Translations under genes and position numbers: made by a program
NCBI RefSeq assembly: GCF_021155775.2
Contig: NC_060232.1
Coordinates: forward strand, 33,347,089 to 33,411,088
DNA length: 64,000 bases
Reading direction: 5' to 3'
Origin: Neodiprion pinetum
Lineage: Eukaryota > Arthropoda > Insecta > Hymenoptera > Diprionidae
Shown here: positions 23,201 through 35,708 of the stretch, one piece after another
How the letters are laid out: every line of letters starts with the position of its first letter
Numbering within the stretch: the first letter of the stretch is position 1
Notes under the pieces: model-generated
The model's database searches: none
The model's input: only the letters and a program-made list of their open reading frames with translations
What the model was told of the DNA's origin: nothing

Positions 23201-26200
23201 ATACGTAAATTTTTATTTCTTTCTTCACCGCGATATTATAACGCGCGCATACGTATTCCCGACGCGGTAATATCGCGGCGAAGGAGAACTCGGCGAGGAT
23301 GCGGTAGAAACAGCTTAGCGCGATACATCTGTTTGCTCTGCATCTAACCTGTGGAGTAATTTTAATGCCGACAAAATGGCTTGCCGAGTTATACAAGAAC
23401 AGCTTATGATTGGATACGTATAAGTATGTACGTATGGACGGATACATACATATATTGCTCAAGTCATGCGTAGTTGAAACAATAAAGTGAGCGAGTAAAT
23501 GAGCGAATAATCACAGCTTATAGGTAACGTTGTATAAATACACATTTTTCGCCTGAAAATAATGTCTTACGAAACTAGTGATTATACTTACGTGTATATA
23601 TTACGCACAAATATATCTATTAAATTGTTATACCGCCCCAGTCCAAATATAGTGGATATAATCTTTGTGTGTGAATTGATTTACCTGAACCTTCGATATA
23701 GCTGCAGAGCAGCATTTTATCAAATAGAAATGAGTTACCCTTCTTCGGCGATCCGTCTTTTGATGCTAAATCGTGCGTACAATAAGCATTGGATAAATCC
23801 GTCAAAGCGTGACAGTTAAAGATACAACTGTAAGCAGAGACATGGTGTGCTTATGGGCAAGCTTAGCATATTCCAGGGAAAAAGTGTGACATCGTGTAAA
23901 CCAACTGAAGCGTTAGTAAGGCTAAAACAAGACATAATTTAGTAACAAAAAATAAACAGTTATTTATAGCTACATTTGGCACGAGTGAAATGTTTTGGTC
24001 GTTATATATAATGTAACGTTATGGGGAAGATATTCATATACTGGTAAATATCTGCCAGCGTTTTTTTCTTTTTTCTTTTTGTAAGTTAGTTGTGTTAAGT
24101 GTACGTATAAATGTACGAAGCATTAGTGCGTCTCAATGAACATACTGTTTACAAGTATGTGTGCAATGAATTAGATTTAATCTGTCCAAGCTCTGTTTTT
24201 TTAATTTTCGGGACGAAATAATGATTGATAATTACAGTTTCTTACAGTACTGACGTATTTGTTGAATGAAAAACCTGTTCTGTTTTTATTTTTGTGGTTT
24301 ATATGTATTACATATTCTATCGAGTCTTTGACTCTGTTCCTGCAGACCACCGGTGGAAGATATTATATTTTTTTTAATTAATCTATAAATAATTATATCG
24401 TAATACAGTTGTGGAGAATAAAATGGAAGAAGAAAAAAAGAAAACAGGTAAATAAAAACTGTGTTCCTTTTCATAGATTTTTTACGATAAAAAAATGTTC
24501 GTTCTCAAAAAATCCATGAATTCTTGATTATTGTTTTTTAATGAAGTTTGGATTGTTGTATTCAAACACAAGTAATTCTTATCGTAAAATAGAATATTCT
24601 TTTCGTATTGTTAATTTAGTGTTATCTTGAATACCTCATATACCAGGATTTGATTTCTAACACTACTGCGGAATGATAAACTTCATTTCATACGAAACAG
24701 AGCATACAAATAATGCCATTTAAACGTAATTTAGACAATTTTTTTAAAATCGAGAAGAACAAAAATTATTCAAAAAGTATCGTGAATATATTTGATTATT
24801 ACACTCTACAAAGATATCCTGTCTAGTTTTTGTTTTCAACATAAAAATTGAACTAATCCGAAGAAATAGAAGAATAATTTCCTGCAGCTATTACTTTCAA
24901 CTTACATTTATATACAATGCTAAGTAAAGTAGAATTCATATTCCATGTGGCATGCAAAGCATGCCAAGAGTGATTACTTGGTTGAATAATTACGTGAACA
25001 AGTTATTCGGAAACAAATACATTTCTTTATACGTTTTAAAAGCATACTTGTGCGAATTAGATGTTCAACAATAAAAACTTCATTTTTCATAGCTTATACT
25101 CTATGCATGGTAACTAAATCAAGTTCTTTAACTATAAATAAATGTATGTTCTATTCAATAGATACGTTCTAAACTAATTTGCAAACCTATTTGATGAATA
25201 CTTACCGGTCACGGTCATCTGTTCTACGTCTCGAATAATCAGGCCGTGGGCTAGGGCTCCGTGTTCTTCTTTGCCGGGCCTCATGAGAGCCAACATTATT
25301 GTGACTGCGGCTACGAGCATGCCGATGAGAATCTCTTGAGCGAGTATGATCTTCACTGCTGTAGTGACCTCCTATAAATAATGATGAATATACCAAATGA
25401 CAAATTCATGTTTTTTGTTTCAGTGAACAACAGAGACGAACAAGAATATTATATCATGAATTTAATTACATTGCATGCATCTATTCAGATTTTGATTAAG
25501 GGCTGTCCATAAATTATACATTTTATGGTGTTGTGGTTTGGAAGAGGAGATTAGGACTACATCTTGCGCAATTTTTTTTTCAAACTGTCGACAAATTTGT
25601 TGCATCTTCGCCAGTGTTCTGTTTACGCCTTTCTTCGGCATTGTAGTAAAAAAATTTTATTGAAAAATACTCTGATTATGGATTACTTTTATCACATCTG
25701 ATTAAAAAGAAAAATAATTTATAAAGAACTTTTGTAAAGGGCAAATAAAATAAAATTGTTTACACATTACTTTTGAAATGGGTAACTCATTGCGATTGTA
25801 ATTCATATCTATACCCATACGAAGGAAATTCAATAAAATTTTTTCTATTTTTCATTCATATAACATTTATTTGTCGTACCAACAGGATTGGCGTGTATTT
25901 AAATTCTCTTCATATACATACCTAATTATGGGTATAAATCGCAACAATGATTAGTAATTGATTTTTCTTATTTACAAAAGAAGTTAACAACTCAGTTCGT
26001 TTTTTGCCGATATTAGACCATATTTCTAAAATCAATTACCGTCATCGTTCATTAACTAATATGTCACTTTCATTCCAAGAATGCACACAGTGAATTATTC
26101 ACACCATTTTATGTTTTATGGAATTGTTTGGAGAAAAAAGGGGGGCGTTAGAAATCTTGGAAAATAACTTCACGTAATTTACAGACGACCCTTCAAGATG

Positions 26201-29200
26201 CTCATGCACTGGTACGCAAGCAATATAATTTTCTACAATTTATATTTCCACAAAGACTGATTTGATTAGAGGTAAGATGAAATTATTTGCATACCTCTTC
26301 GGTCAGATTCGGATCGTCTTGTCTCCGTGTGACTTCGGCTGGCTCTATGTTCTTCAGGTCGGTGAGGTCTTCGTCCTGAGGCGATGACGAATCGATGTTA
26401 AAATACCGTTTAGGGTTGATTTGATTTTGTGTAAGATAAAAATACATAAGCAGAAGCATGTAACATACGCGACAGCCAATTCAAGTAGTCACCAAATAGA
26501 TTTTTATGCCTTGTTCTGGTTAGATAGAAATAATTGTAAGCCATGTGAAGTTTTACTTCGTATTTACTGAATCAGAATGTTTATTGATTCTTACTGAAAT
26601 TCAATTGAAGAGATAAGCTGGAAGTTCATGAGTAAGTCAGTATTTTTCAAGGATTAACCATCACTCAAAGTATCGAGCAAGTATTTTTCGACTGAAAATC
26701 CAAGACTTATAATTCATAGTCTGATCGACAAAAGCTAGACAGCTCGACGAGCTTGGGAGGCTCTTGTTCTGGAGGAGAAAATTACCTTTGCATCGAGTTT
26801 TAATTTTTTCAGAGCAAATATCTCGTTACTGATAATCTTGGACGCTGATTCATGGCTTGCAATTGATAAACTTCCGGTAGTGTGGTTATTCGGAAATTAT
26901 CGAAATGAAATATTATTCGTGGTTAATCGAATATTATTTTGTAATTTTAATTCTCAATGTATTTTCAAATATGAACTGAAAAATGGTCATGCTAGTAGTC
27001 AATTTTGGTAAGATTTAGGTGGATCTTTTCTCTTTTTTTGTTTTTTAAATACGTGGTGAATATGATTATCAAGACCATAGTGTATTTTCTCTTGATTATT
27101 TTTTCGTGATTAAAATTGCTGCACTGGTGAATTTTAAGAAAATTTTACGAAATAAACACTCATCACAATTTTACCATCTGAATCCATTACTTCGCTGAAT
27201 TATAAGAAGATTTAAGGTCGTGTATTTAAAATATAGTAATACCACTAATAGATGAGATTTCTAGCAAACACAATATCTAAATATACAATTAATGAACCTG
27301 AAAAAACAATACCTATCTAAAAATTACATGTTACTTGTTAAATCGGTGGCAGTTAAAATTAAATTCGATAGCATTTTGTATTCATTATTGTAATTTATGA
27401 TTTGGTAAATATTATTTTCACAGTCGCCTGATTCTCTTTCAAATTTTCATTCGAAAGTAAATTTTTCGCTTCGATTCCGTGCTGATTTTGAATCTTCGAT
27501 GATGCAACCTTGTAGAATCCATTCCATTGCATTTAAATTGCACACAGTTTAGGTACCGTGGCTGAATTTTAGATATCATCACGAATAAAAAATTGAGTGG
27601 AAAACAGTAAACTCGATGGAAATGGTTCGAATAATAAATTTAGATGGAAAAGATTTTCAATGCATGCAAAATTTCTACAGAGTTCAAGAGTATTGAAATC
27701 AGATTGAATATTTCGTTTTTAAGACACGACAGTATTAAAGACAAACAAACAATTCACTGGTAAATATTGATTTGAAAATTGTGGTTTATTTAATCTTCCT
27801 GATGATGTTGTTTAATCCTTCTGATGATGCTGTTTAACCCTCCTGATGATGTTTAATCTTCCTGATGATGTTGTTTAATCCTTCTGATGATGCTGTTTAG
27901 TCTTCCTGATGATGTTGTTTAATCTTCCTGACGATGTTGTTTAATCCTTCTGATGATGCTGTTTAAGGGGACCTTGCGGTATAGAACTTTCAAAAGATGG
28001 ATTTTTTTTCTTCCAATATTTCGAAAGTATAGTATTTTAAGAATATAATGTGAAAATTTGGTAATGATATTCACAGTATTTCAAGTTTTACAGCCCATTA
28101 AAGGTCGGTGCGAAAGTAAGTAGAAGGGTCGGTCCCCTCAGTGAATAGTTCTATTGTTCGTAGAAAAGCAGCTGCTACCTGAGTTGTCTACCCGAGTTGT
28201 AGTGAAAATATTTTAGTTTTGAGAGTTAACTTACTTATTTAAGTAATTATCCCCGTAATGTAAGTACACGTTTAAATCTAATTTTTTGGAGAAAATACTC
28301 ATTCGAAATTTTAAACGCGTTTATCTCGAAACTACTTTTTTCTGTCTTATGTTGATCAATTAAAAAAAACTACTCGACCGATTCATCTCAAATTAAAATA
28401 TGTTATTAAGTACACTGGCAGCTATTACAGGAACTAAAACGAAAATTTTCCATAAAATGTTTATATTTTTGTTATAAACAAAACATTGTTAAAATCAGGC
28501 TGTTTTCCGACTTCTAATTTTGACAATACGCAATTTTGTAATTTTTTTTTTTTTTTTTATTATTTTAGTTCCTGCGATAGATATACTCATAATAATTTTT
28601 TGATTTCGGATAAGTGGAAGAACCAAATGAATTAACAGCAGCAAGGTCAACTTTTTTCGAAGGGACAACTTCAGCGCCATTTTTAAAATAATAAGAAATT
28701 TTTTTTTTTTTTTAATTTCCAATTTTGTGAAATTTATAAGTAATAAAACATACCTACAAAATTTAAATAACATTGTTGATTTCATTCATAAAAAAAAAAA
28801 ATTTTTTTTTAAATGCAATCAAATTCTCACCCGCTGGACCGCAAGTTCCCCTTAATCCTCCTGATGATGTTGTTTAATCTTCCGGATGATTTTGTTGTTC
28901 AATATCCCAGTTGTATAATGATGTCCAATTGTAGGATGCCTCAATCGATAATTTTTTAATTTTTGATCATTGCACTTTTTAAAATGAATATTAATGAAGT
29001 TGAATGGAATAGTTACTTGCTATTGACACATATCATAAAAAATTGAAATTGTGCATGAGACATGAAAAGAGATTACTGTATTTAAGTGTAACAAAAAATA
29101 TATATATTGTGCAATTGTGCTTGGATCAAATTTGACTGTCACTCAATATTTAAAAAAAGATCCGACTCGACTGCAGTCTTCAGAAGAGATAAAATAATAT

Positions 29201-32200
29201 TGGAAAGAAGATTATTGATTTGGTTTTGGAACATTTTGCACTAGATGGTCTTGATGGTCTTCTTACTTCGCAATCTTCGGGTGTTGATTCCTCCAGTTGA
29301 TGATTTTTTGTATTAGATTGTATAATTAATTTTTTACGCGCACAGCATCGCATTTACAAATATTAATTTCAGTAATTTCGCGGTGTTACAAAAATGATGT
29401 ACAAGTAAACAAAAATCGAAAAGCAAAACTTTATTCGCATGCACTACTATTCAGTGGAAAATGTTTCAAACACAGAGGTTCATGTAAAGTGACGAAAAGT
29501 TGGATTTAAATTGTGGTTGACTTTTAAAAAATGAACAACATTTGAGAATGTATGGGTTTAAGAGAAAGATGTGATATAACGTGATAAAATAGGACCAACT
29601 TTCAGATTATTTCTCCAACAATATGACTACTTCAGAAATTTTTTTTACCATGCAAACAATTTCGTGATCGAGTTATTGTTTATGAAACAGCGAATGCTTA
29701 TATACTTTTTTTTTTTTTTTAATTATCATGGTTGGTTTTAGTTCCAGGATCTTCAGGAGTAGAGTTTTAATCAATCCTTTTATTGATTGAATAAGATCTT
29801 CCTGATGATGACAAGGTTTTGATATGCTTGGGTGTTAGGTTTTCGAGCATTGTTAGAAGAGTAATGAAAGTGCAAAATTCGAACATAAAGAATTTCAACG
29901 TGACGCAACTGCAGTATGCATAAAAAGACTAATCGCGTAAACAACAATATTGCATTTTCTCATGATATCAAATTACAGTAAAAAACTGTGCATGCACTAA
30001 ATGCGAACTTTTATACAAACAAAATTGGTTGTTCAAAAGTACTGTCACGTGAAAAAGTTAAATTTGAAAATAGGTGCTCTTATTTTGTGTAATTTTTGAA
30101 GAGAATAGTTATTTTACGAATCAGCTTCATTTTTCAAGCAAAAACTGTAGTTAGCAGCAGAGACATTAAGTTAAATATTACCAGATAATAAGAAAAATGA
30201 TCTTACATCTTTCTATGTGATCACATGGATCTTCATCCTCCGATGGCTTGTTCAACCACACCTAGGTAAGTTAAAAATCTATTAATTTACATGCATTTGA
30301 ATAGTGCCAAAGGAAATATTTCTGTATCTTCTGTTGTAGTACAATTGTCGTTGCTGATGATGAGTTGATACCGCGTCGATATTGTTGACGTGGTGATAAT
30401 CTTCAAAAGATGACATTGCTGCAGGTAGTGATCTCCAGGTTGTTGACCTATTGCTGAAAGTTAATATTTTACATGGAAATTGTATGCTACTAACGAATTT
30501 AGGTCCAGTGTAAAATCCCATTGTGTTAATTCTACTTTTTCTGTCGTTGTCTTCGCTTCCATCCATAAGAATTTTTCTATTATATTGAAAACCTGAGTTA
30601 CGTGATTGATAACGTAAGAAGTATATATGATACTTTTGCAATGACAAGATAAGTTGTAGAATCAAAATCTTCGTGTAGCTCCTTCATCTTCAAATGTTGC
30701 CAGGATCAATTCTATTGCCATTCAAATGGTGCACCTGTTTCTTGAGAAGGAGACCAAAGTGGGAGTTACTATTACCTGGACCTGCTCGATCTTCAAATTT
30801 GCGGATAGTATCGAATAATTTGATCTCTTTCTCTGTAGCAGTCGATCTCCAAGAGAGTTTTCTTGAATCGCGGTGTTGGTATCTGAACAAAATGTCAATA
30901 CTTCCATAAGATACGCTTTATGTGCAACAGAGTTACGATCTTAAATATTGTTCTTTATAAGCATATTAATATCAGTACATATAGGGAGAAGATGAGTCAA
31001 ATTGACAACATCGGATGTAGAAACTTGTACAGATTTGTAAATACCATGGTATTCCTGACACGGAGTATCGAAAAGTGACTCATTCCATGAAACAACTGAA
31101 AGGTTCAACGCAAATATGAACACTGATTATTCCAGTTTCTTTAGAAGTATGAAGGTAATTTTTGTAATTTGAAATAATGTATGAAAGCTAGAAAACTGAT
31201 CGTTGAATTGTGTTCCATTTTGTACAAAATTTTTGAGTATTTTGTGCTGGAGAATAAAGATTCGTCTCAACCGTATACCTGAACTAAATAACTGAATTAT
31301 AGAATCGTCCGGTTAGATATTTATCTCGAATTTATTACTATGTTTTCAACATACCGCAAAACATAGCCCAAAATCATACTGTGACAATTGAAAAAACTCG
31401 TTGTTTCAAAACTGCCATAAAAACTGATGTAATATCATTTATACTTCAATTTTATTTATTTTATTCATATACGGGTTGTCCTTTATAACATGAAAGTAAA
31501 TGGGAGCAACCTGGCACACAGCTTATCACCCATCTGTACAAGCAAAGGTACCGCAATTTGAACAGAAATAGTTTTGTGTTAGGCATGCGATATGTTAAGA
31601 AACACATTTGAAATACATGTATAAAAAAATTGTGTTTGAAGAGTGAATGGTGTTTAAGAATAAAAACTTCACTTCATGAGCAGTATATAATGGTAAGTCT
31701 ACTTGAATTTGCAATATTGAGTTTTGAGAACAGTTCACGACAAAATGATTCGTACTTTAAAATTAATTATTAATCTCATAGCTATAACTACAAACAGTCG
31801 TGTTAGTTATTACTATGGTAATCTTACTCACAGTCGATGGTATTGTAGTTTCAAGTCGCGAATCAAATATGGCGAATACTTCAAGGTAATAGATTTAACT
31901 TACTCTCTTGATGATGTCTCAGCGGAAGTTCCTGGTACCGGACTATGGTGTTTAGGTTGACGATCTTGGAATTTACGGTCACTGTTTTTATCATCTGCCA
32001 TTCTATTGAGATTATGAAGTTCTATCATTTTCTTTTTCCGTTTCTCATGTTCCGCTTGTATTCTCTGCTCTTTTTGCCATTTAAGTCTTTTATGAATTTT
32101 TTCTATTGCCAGTTCAAATGGAAGAGATTTATATCTTGATATCGCTTTTATTTGGTCAAGGGTTGGAGACCCAGATTGACGTGGGTTCGCCACGGTCGTA

Positions 32201-32980
32201 TCTAAGTATAAAAATGTAAGATTGAATGCATTTAATTTTTCAATAGTAACGACGACAGTTGTTATTTATTATGATATTAATAGCTAACAATCAAAATCTT
32301 TTTCACATCGCTCAGGCAATAGAATTAAATTAGTTAAATGATTATAAAGTTTGACAGCATAGGAATGAAAATTTTTAACTTATTATAAATATACATGCGT
32401 AACTTTTTATTAGCGATGAACATTTGCGAGGTATCAATTCACTTATCGCAATGTTCTGCACTTAATCTACGAAACAGCATAGAACACATTTTCCTTACAT
32501 TATATGGGAAAAATGTGGTAAATTGTAGGGGTGACCTCATGATTTCCATTTGGCGACGAGTTACGTTCAACTTCGTGAAATTTCTTGTAAACAGATTAGC
32601 AATAGTATTTTACTATAAGAATGTCAGTTTTTTTTAAAACTGATTTTGAGGACAGCGTTAAATTGTTTTGTAGAGCATTGTAAAATCAAACAATAACAGA
32701 AGAGCCAATTATTAAAACAACAAAATGAGTAGATTAAGGCATTTTAAATAAAAACGATACGCTACTGTAAGACCTGTTCTTAACATGTAACTGTAGATAG
32801 CGATTTGCACGTTACTTCTGAGCTCAAAGTGCAACAACAACTTAACACGAGTCAAGTTTTAGGTAATGAAACATGAATGAAGTAATTGTTGACCGATGTA
32901 CAGGTGTTTCAGTGGAAAAATTCGATCGTTTTTTGTTTTGACAAAAATGTCTTACCCTTTGTTATCACAACAACGCCCAT
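20227..32980 (-). CDS. Arginine/serine-rich nuclear-type protein, 11 exons, family not recognised
   Basis: I assembled eleven exons on the minus strand whose splice sites and phases join without a break: 32956-32980, 31904-32201, 30776-30882, 26295-26375, 25206-25371, 21760-21813, 21561-21647, 21190-21243, 20945-21073, 20703-20793 and 20227-20445. They total 1311 nt, or 436 aa. The N-terminal part is a charged helix (IEKIHKRLKWQKEQRIQAEH..). The middle is an RS/RD/RH-rich low-complexity region (TRSRDSHRHARSRSHN, RTRSPSPRPDYSRRR). The C-terminus is Pro/Tyr-rich and ends in an RGG-type tail (RGRGGWYRQGERRGRGGG). Such compositions are typical of splicing-associated or RNA-binding nuclear proteins, but I see no RRM or zinc finger and cannot name the family. 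The weakest parts are the 25-nt first exon (ATGGGCGTTG..AAGG/GTAAGA) and the donor of 20945-21073 (GTACTT). That exon's last 15 residues are hydrophobic and unlike the rest. Extra cassette exons may exist near 30207-30592. Confidence 0.6.
22010..22255. repeat. ~30-bp tandem repeat inside an intron
   Basis: A motif close to GCAATACTTTTATCCATATT recurs about seven times with irregular 5-15 nt spacers (starting near 22013, 22045, 22071, 22123, 22153, 22184 and 22232). The copies have diverged. It lies in the 3.4-kb intron between exons 21760-21813 and 25206-25371 of the RS-rich gene. It may be a minisatellite or a cluster of protein-binding sites. Confidence 0.6.
22260..25200. other. Intron of the RS-rich gene, no further feature
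   Basis: AT-rich intron sequence. The section 23040-23350 is somewhat richer in GC and CpG (several GCGCG-type strings) but has no exon borders that fit the host gene. I see no transposon termini here. Confidence 0.4.
27789..27966. repeat. 22-bp minisatellite (part 1)
   Basis: About eight copies of a 22-bp unit, TTTAATCTTCCTGATGATGTTG. It alternates with a variant reading TTTAATCCTTCTGATGATGCTG, giving a 44-bp higher-order period; one unit is 3 nt short. The array is cut by the TTAA-flanked element at 27967-28851 and resumes at 28852-28895 with about two more units. It lies in the intron between exons 26295-26375 and 30776-30882 of the RS-rich gene. Confidence 0.85.
27967..28851. mobile_element. 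TTAA-flanked MITE (piggyBac-like), ~885 bp
   Basis: The element begins GGGGACCTTGCGGT and ends ACCGCAAGTTCCCC. Including the flanking TTAA these ends are inverted repeats of about 18 nt with one mismatch. TTAA is present at both sides (27963-27966 and 28852-28855), which is the target-site duplication of the piggyBac superfamily. The element interrupts a 22-bp minisatellite, and removing it with one TTAA restores the repeat register, which confirms an insertion. Inside are long A/T runs and no transposase frame, so it is non-autonomous. Confidence 0.8.
28852..28895. repeat. 22-bp minisatellite (part 2)
   Basis: Two further units of the array at 27789-27966, displaced by the inserted MITE. 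The last unit (CTTCCGGATGATTTTG) is degenerate. An isolated CTTCCTGATGATG fragment also occurs near 29800-29812. Confidence 0.8.
30207..30592 (-). other. Candidate alternative exons of the RS-rich gene
   Basis: Two segments look like exons but do not fit the main phase chain on their own. One is 30207-30261, bounded by an ACCTAG acceptor and a GTAAGA donor, open in a single frame and encoding VWLNKPSEDEDPCDHIER. The other starts at 30592 after AACTCAG and continues FQYNRKILMDGSEDNDRK.., with a possible GTTAGT donor that would join the first segment in phase. Joining 30207 straight to exon 26295-26375 would create a stop, so another exon or a premature end would be needed. They may be cassette or poison exons, or chance. 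Confidence 0.3.
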
Positions 32981-33297
32981 AAGATCATAATTTTTACTAC
33001 TTCATTGTTCAAAACTTAATTCGAGTCAAGTATTTATTGCACACAGGGGTTCAATTCTGAACTCAGAGTGCAAAACAACGCCGCAAAGCAAGTTCACACA
33101 TTGTGACTGCCGGCCTTGAAAATACAGGTTAAAACGTAAGAAAAAAAACCTGATCCGTATTTCCAACTAGAAATTACCATATGAAATGCCCATGCACACA
33201 GCATACTGAAATTTTAGCAACATTTTTCTGCACTAAAATTAATCCGATCTTGGAATGCTCAAGAGCACTTACAGCTGATTAAAATTATTGTATGTAT

Positions 33298-33962
33298 GAG
33301 GTATTCCATGCCAACTGAGAGGACATTTTCCCTAACCCCCGCCAATTTGCTTAATTATTTTTTATATGATTTTACAACCTAAAAGAAGCACTCAGATTTT
33401 TCATCCCAACCATTCTTTTTTAAAAAATATTACAAACTCTTTTATGGTCCTAAAAGAAACGCCATTTTTTATTTTTTTACAAAAATTCACATAATTTCTG
33501 GGTCCCAAAACAAACATTTTGAGCCATAGTTCAGAGTGGAGAATTGATTTCAGAAAAATTAAAAGAAAAATTGAGCATTCTAACTATTTCGATTATACAT
33601 AATTGTTAAATCGAAAAAATCCATCAGTTTGGCAAATGCATACAAAATAAGAAAAATTATTCCCCTAAAAAAATATTTAAAAAATACAAAAAAAAATCAA
33701 TTCTCCACTCTGAACTATGGCTGAAAATGTTTGTTTTTTGGACCCAGAAATTATGTGAATTTTTGTAAAAAAAAAAATAAAAAATGGCGTTTTTTTTAGG
33801 ACCATAAAAGAGTTTGTAATATTTTTTAAAAATGAATGGTTGGGACGAAAAATCTGAAAAAATGGTGGGTGCCTTTTTTATGTTATAAAATCACATAAGA
33901 AATAATTAAGCAAATTGGCGGGGGTCAGGGAAAATGTCCTCTCAGTTGGCATGGAATACCTC
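33298..33962. mobile_element. Foldback element with ~255-bp inverted arms
   Basis: The left arm (33298-33551) and the right arm (about 33694-33962) are reverse complements with scattered small differences. The termini read GAGGTATTCCATGCCAACTG. The arms are separated by ~140 nt of A/T-rich DNA, so the whole unit could form one long hairpin. There is no coding capacity and no obvious target-site duplication. It lies a few hundred bases upstream of the first coding exon of the RS-rich gene. It is a MITE or foldback transposon by structure; the superfamily is unknown. Confidence 0.8.
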
Positions 33963-34122
33963 GTAAACAACTTTGGCGCGTAGAACTAGATTATCGCATG
34001 AGATACGACGCTTACAAACTGATAATATACGTGGAATCACGATTCGCAAACACTAATATAAATAATGAACCCGATTCAACGGGCTATAAGAAATTGAAAT
34101 TCAAAGTAAATGCGATACTCAC

Positions 34123-34330
34123 AATATTCGTGCCCGGTTGTTGGTTCTCCGTACCCAATCGATACTGCTGTCGTAATGGCCGCAATCGTCGGGGTTCGCG
34201 GGATTCGGCAGGGCGAATTTTATTCGGAATTTACCCTGTCTACACCCCTTGGCGTCATGCGTACCGTAGTTGCGTACAGCTAAAAAATCAACAATGCCAA
34301 TGAAATGCGTAGCGAACGGTGTTGCCGCCG
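34123..34330 (-). other. Possible 5' non-coding exon of the RS-rich gene
   Basis: On the minus strand the segment ends in a strong donor (CGAATATT/GTGAGT, exon edge 34123). It is GC-richer than its surroundings. No ATG frame in it joins the downstream exons, although one frame would run in phase into the exon at 32201. It could be an untranslated first exon. The upper border is a guess. Confidence 0.3.
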
Positions 34331-34339
34331 CGACGTTGC

Positions 34340-35700
34340 CAAAAGCTTTAAACACTAGATGGCGCTACAAAATAGAGGCAGATTTGAAATTCGAATGTCT
34401 GGAATGTCCACGTTCTGTCAGCGTTGAAACGCTAGGGCGTGTTTTATTTTTCACTGAATGAAGTTCGATAATATTTAGAACGAATCAATGCGTAAAAATA
34501 TGGGTTTGCGTTGGATCTATAAAAGTGTTACATTGTTGCAAATTTCTTAGTTGACATTAATTTGGTATATAATTCATGATAATATTACTGCAAAGGTCAT
34601 CGGACAGGTTATCGAACAGATGCTTTACTAAATGAAGTACGCGATGTACAAAGCAATAATTTTTGTAAATGTTGGTGAAATTTTACTAAACTGGTTGATT
34701 GTGAGACGGGGAATATTTTAGTGACATTAATGGTTCACGATGGTGATAAACTGTAAGATTTAAGGCCTAGACCAGTCAAGGGGTCAAACCTAAAAATTGT
34801 AAATTGCTTTTCTGGGAATTCATCTAACTCGATTTTACTTCGTATCGCTTGAAGAAATAACAGAAATTATGAGTTTCGCCAGAACAATTTCCAGCGTTTT
34901 CTGCATTGCGAACTGATAAAATGGAAATTTTTATATTTGAAATTAAATAAGCATATTGAGAGCTTTTTACATGTTTCTAAAGATATCGTGAACAGTATAG
35001 AGTAAAAATCGAGGTGATATTTTAGTTAAATGTTACAACTGTCGATATACTCGAAGCTTCTGAATCATTTGCATAATTTATGATAATTAAACCATTCAGC
35101 TGCTGTTAATTATAGCCGGACATGGATTAAGGGTTATCGGAATCTGATAGCAAGTCTTTATGATCATATAAGTTTAGAATGAAAAAATATAAAATCATTA
35201 TAAGAATTATAAGTATCAAATTGACTGAGACGATACTCGAAATGAAAATTACTTTTTTTATAATATACAATAAGCTTGTACCATTTATGTTGTAGTAACC
35301 ATATATCTATGTCTTATTCTATTTTATATAGATTACGTATCACAATAAGTGCCACAACTTATACTGACAGCAGTGTAATACATAATTAAAAAATCATTCA
35401 AGATAATCATTGGAAATTTATAATGATACCTGTAATCATCATTAAATAGTACACCTGTGCTTGAACTTGTTCAAACTCATAATTAATTAAGATCAGTACT
35501 CGATGTTGTTTTATATCGATACAGAAAGAGTTAGACTTTTTAATAAAGTACCCACAAAATATTCCAGTGAACAGGATAATGAATTGTTTATGTAGTGCCG
35601 AGATTAACTCTGTCCCGCCAAATGATATAAGAATGTTTGTAGAGAGCGATGTCTAGTACAAAAAAATATTATTTTAATTCATTAATGGGTATTTATCCTC
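34340..35700. other. Intergenic DNA between RS-rich gene and beta-galactosidase gene
   Basis: AT-rich DNA with no coding signal. The part next to 35709 is probably the 3' UTR of the beta-galactosidase gene; an ATTAAA-type polyadenylation hexamer occurs near 35671 on the minus strand. Confidence 0.45.
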
Positions 35701-35708
35701 GTTATAAT

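Noticed and set aside
23088..23462. A 124-codon minus-strand frame within the RS-gene intron
   Set aside because: It cannot be joined in phase to the host exons and has no recognisable domain.
28495..28785. Lys-rich minus-strand frame of 96 codons
   Set aside because: It results from poly-A/T runs inside the TTAA-flanked MITE and has no protein-like features.
34119..34355. A minus-strand frame that could be the N-terminus of the RS-rich protein
   Set aside because: Its phase at the GTGAGT donor does not match the next exon. Only a frame without ATG would join, so it is kept only as a possible untranslated exon.
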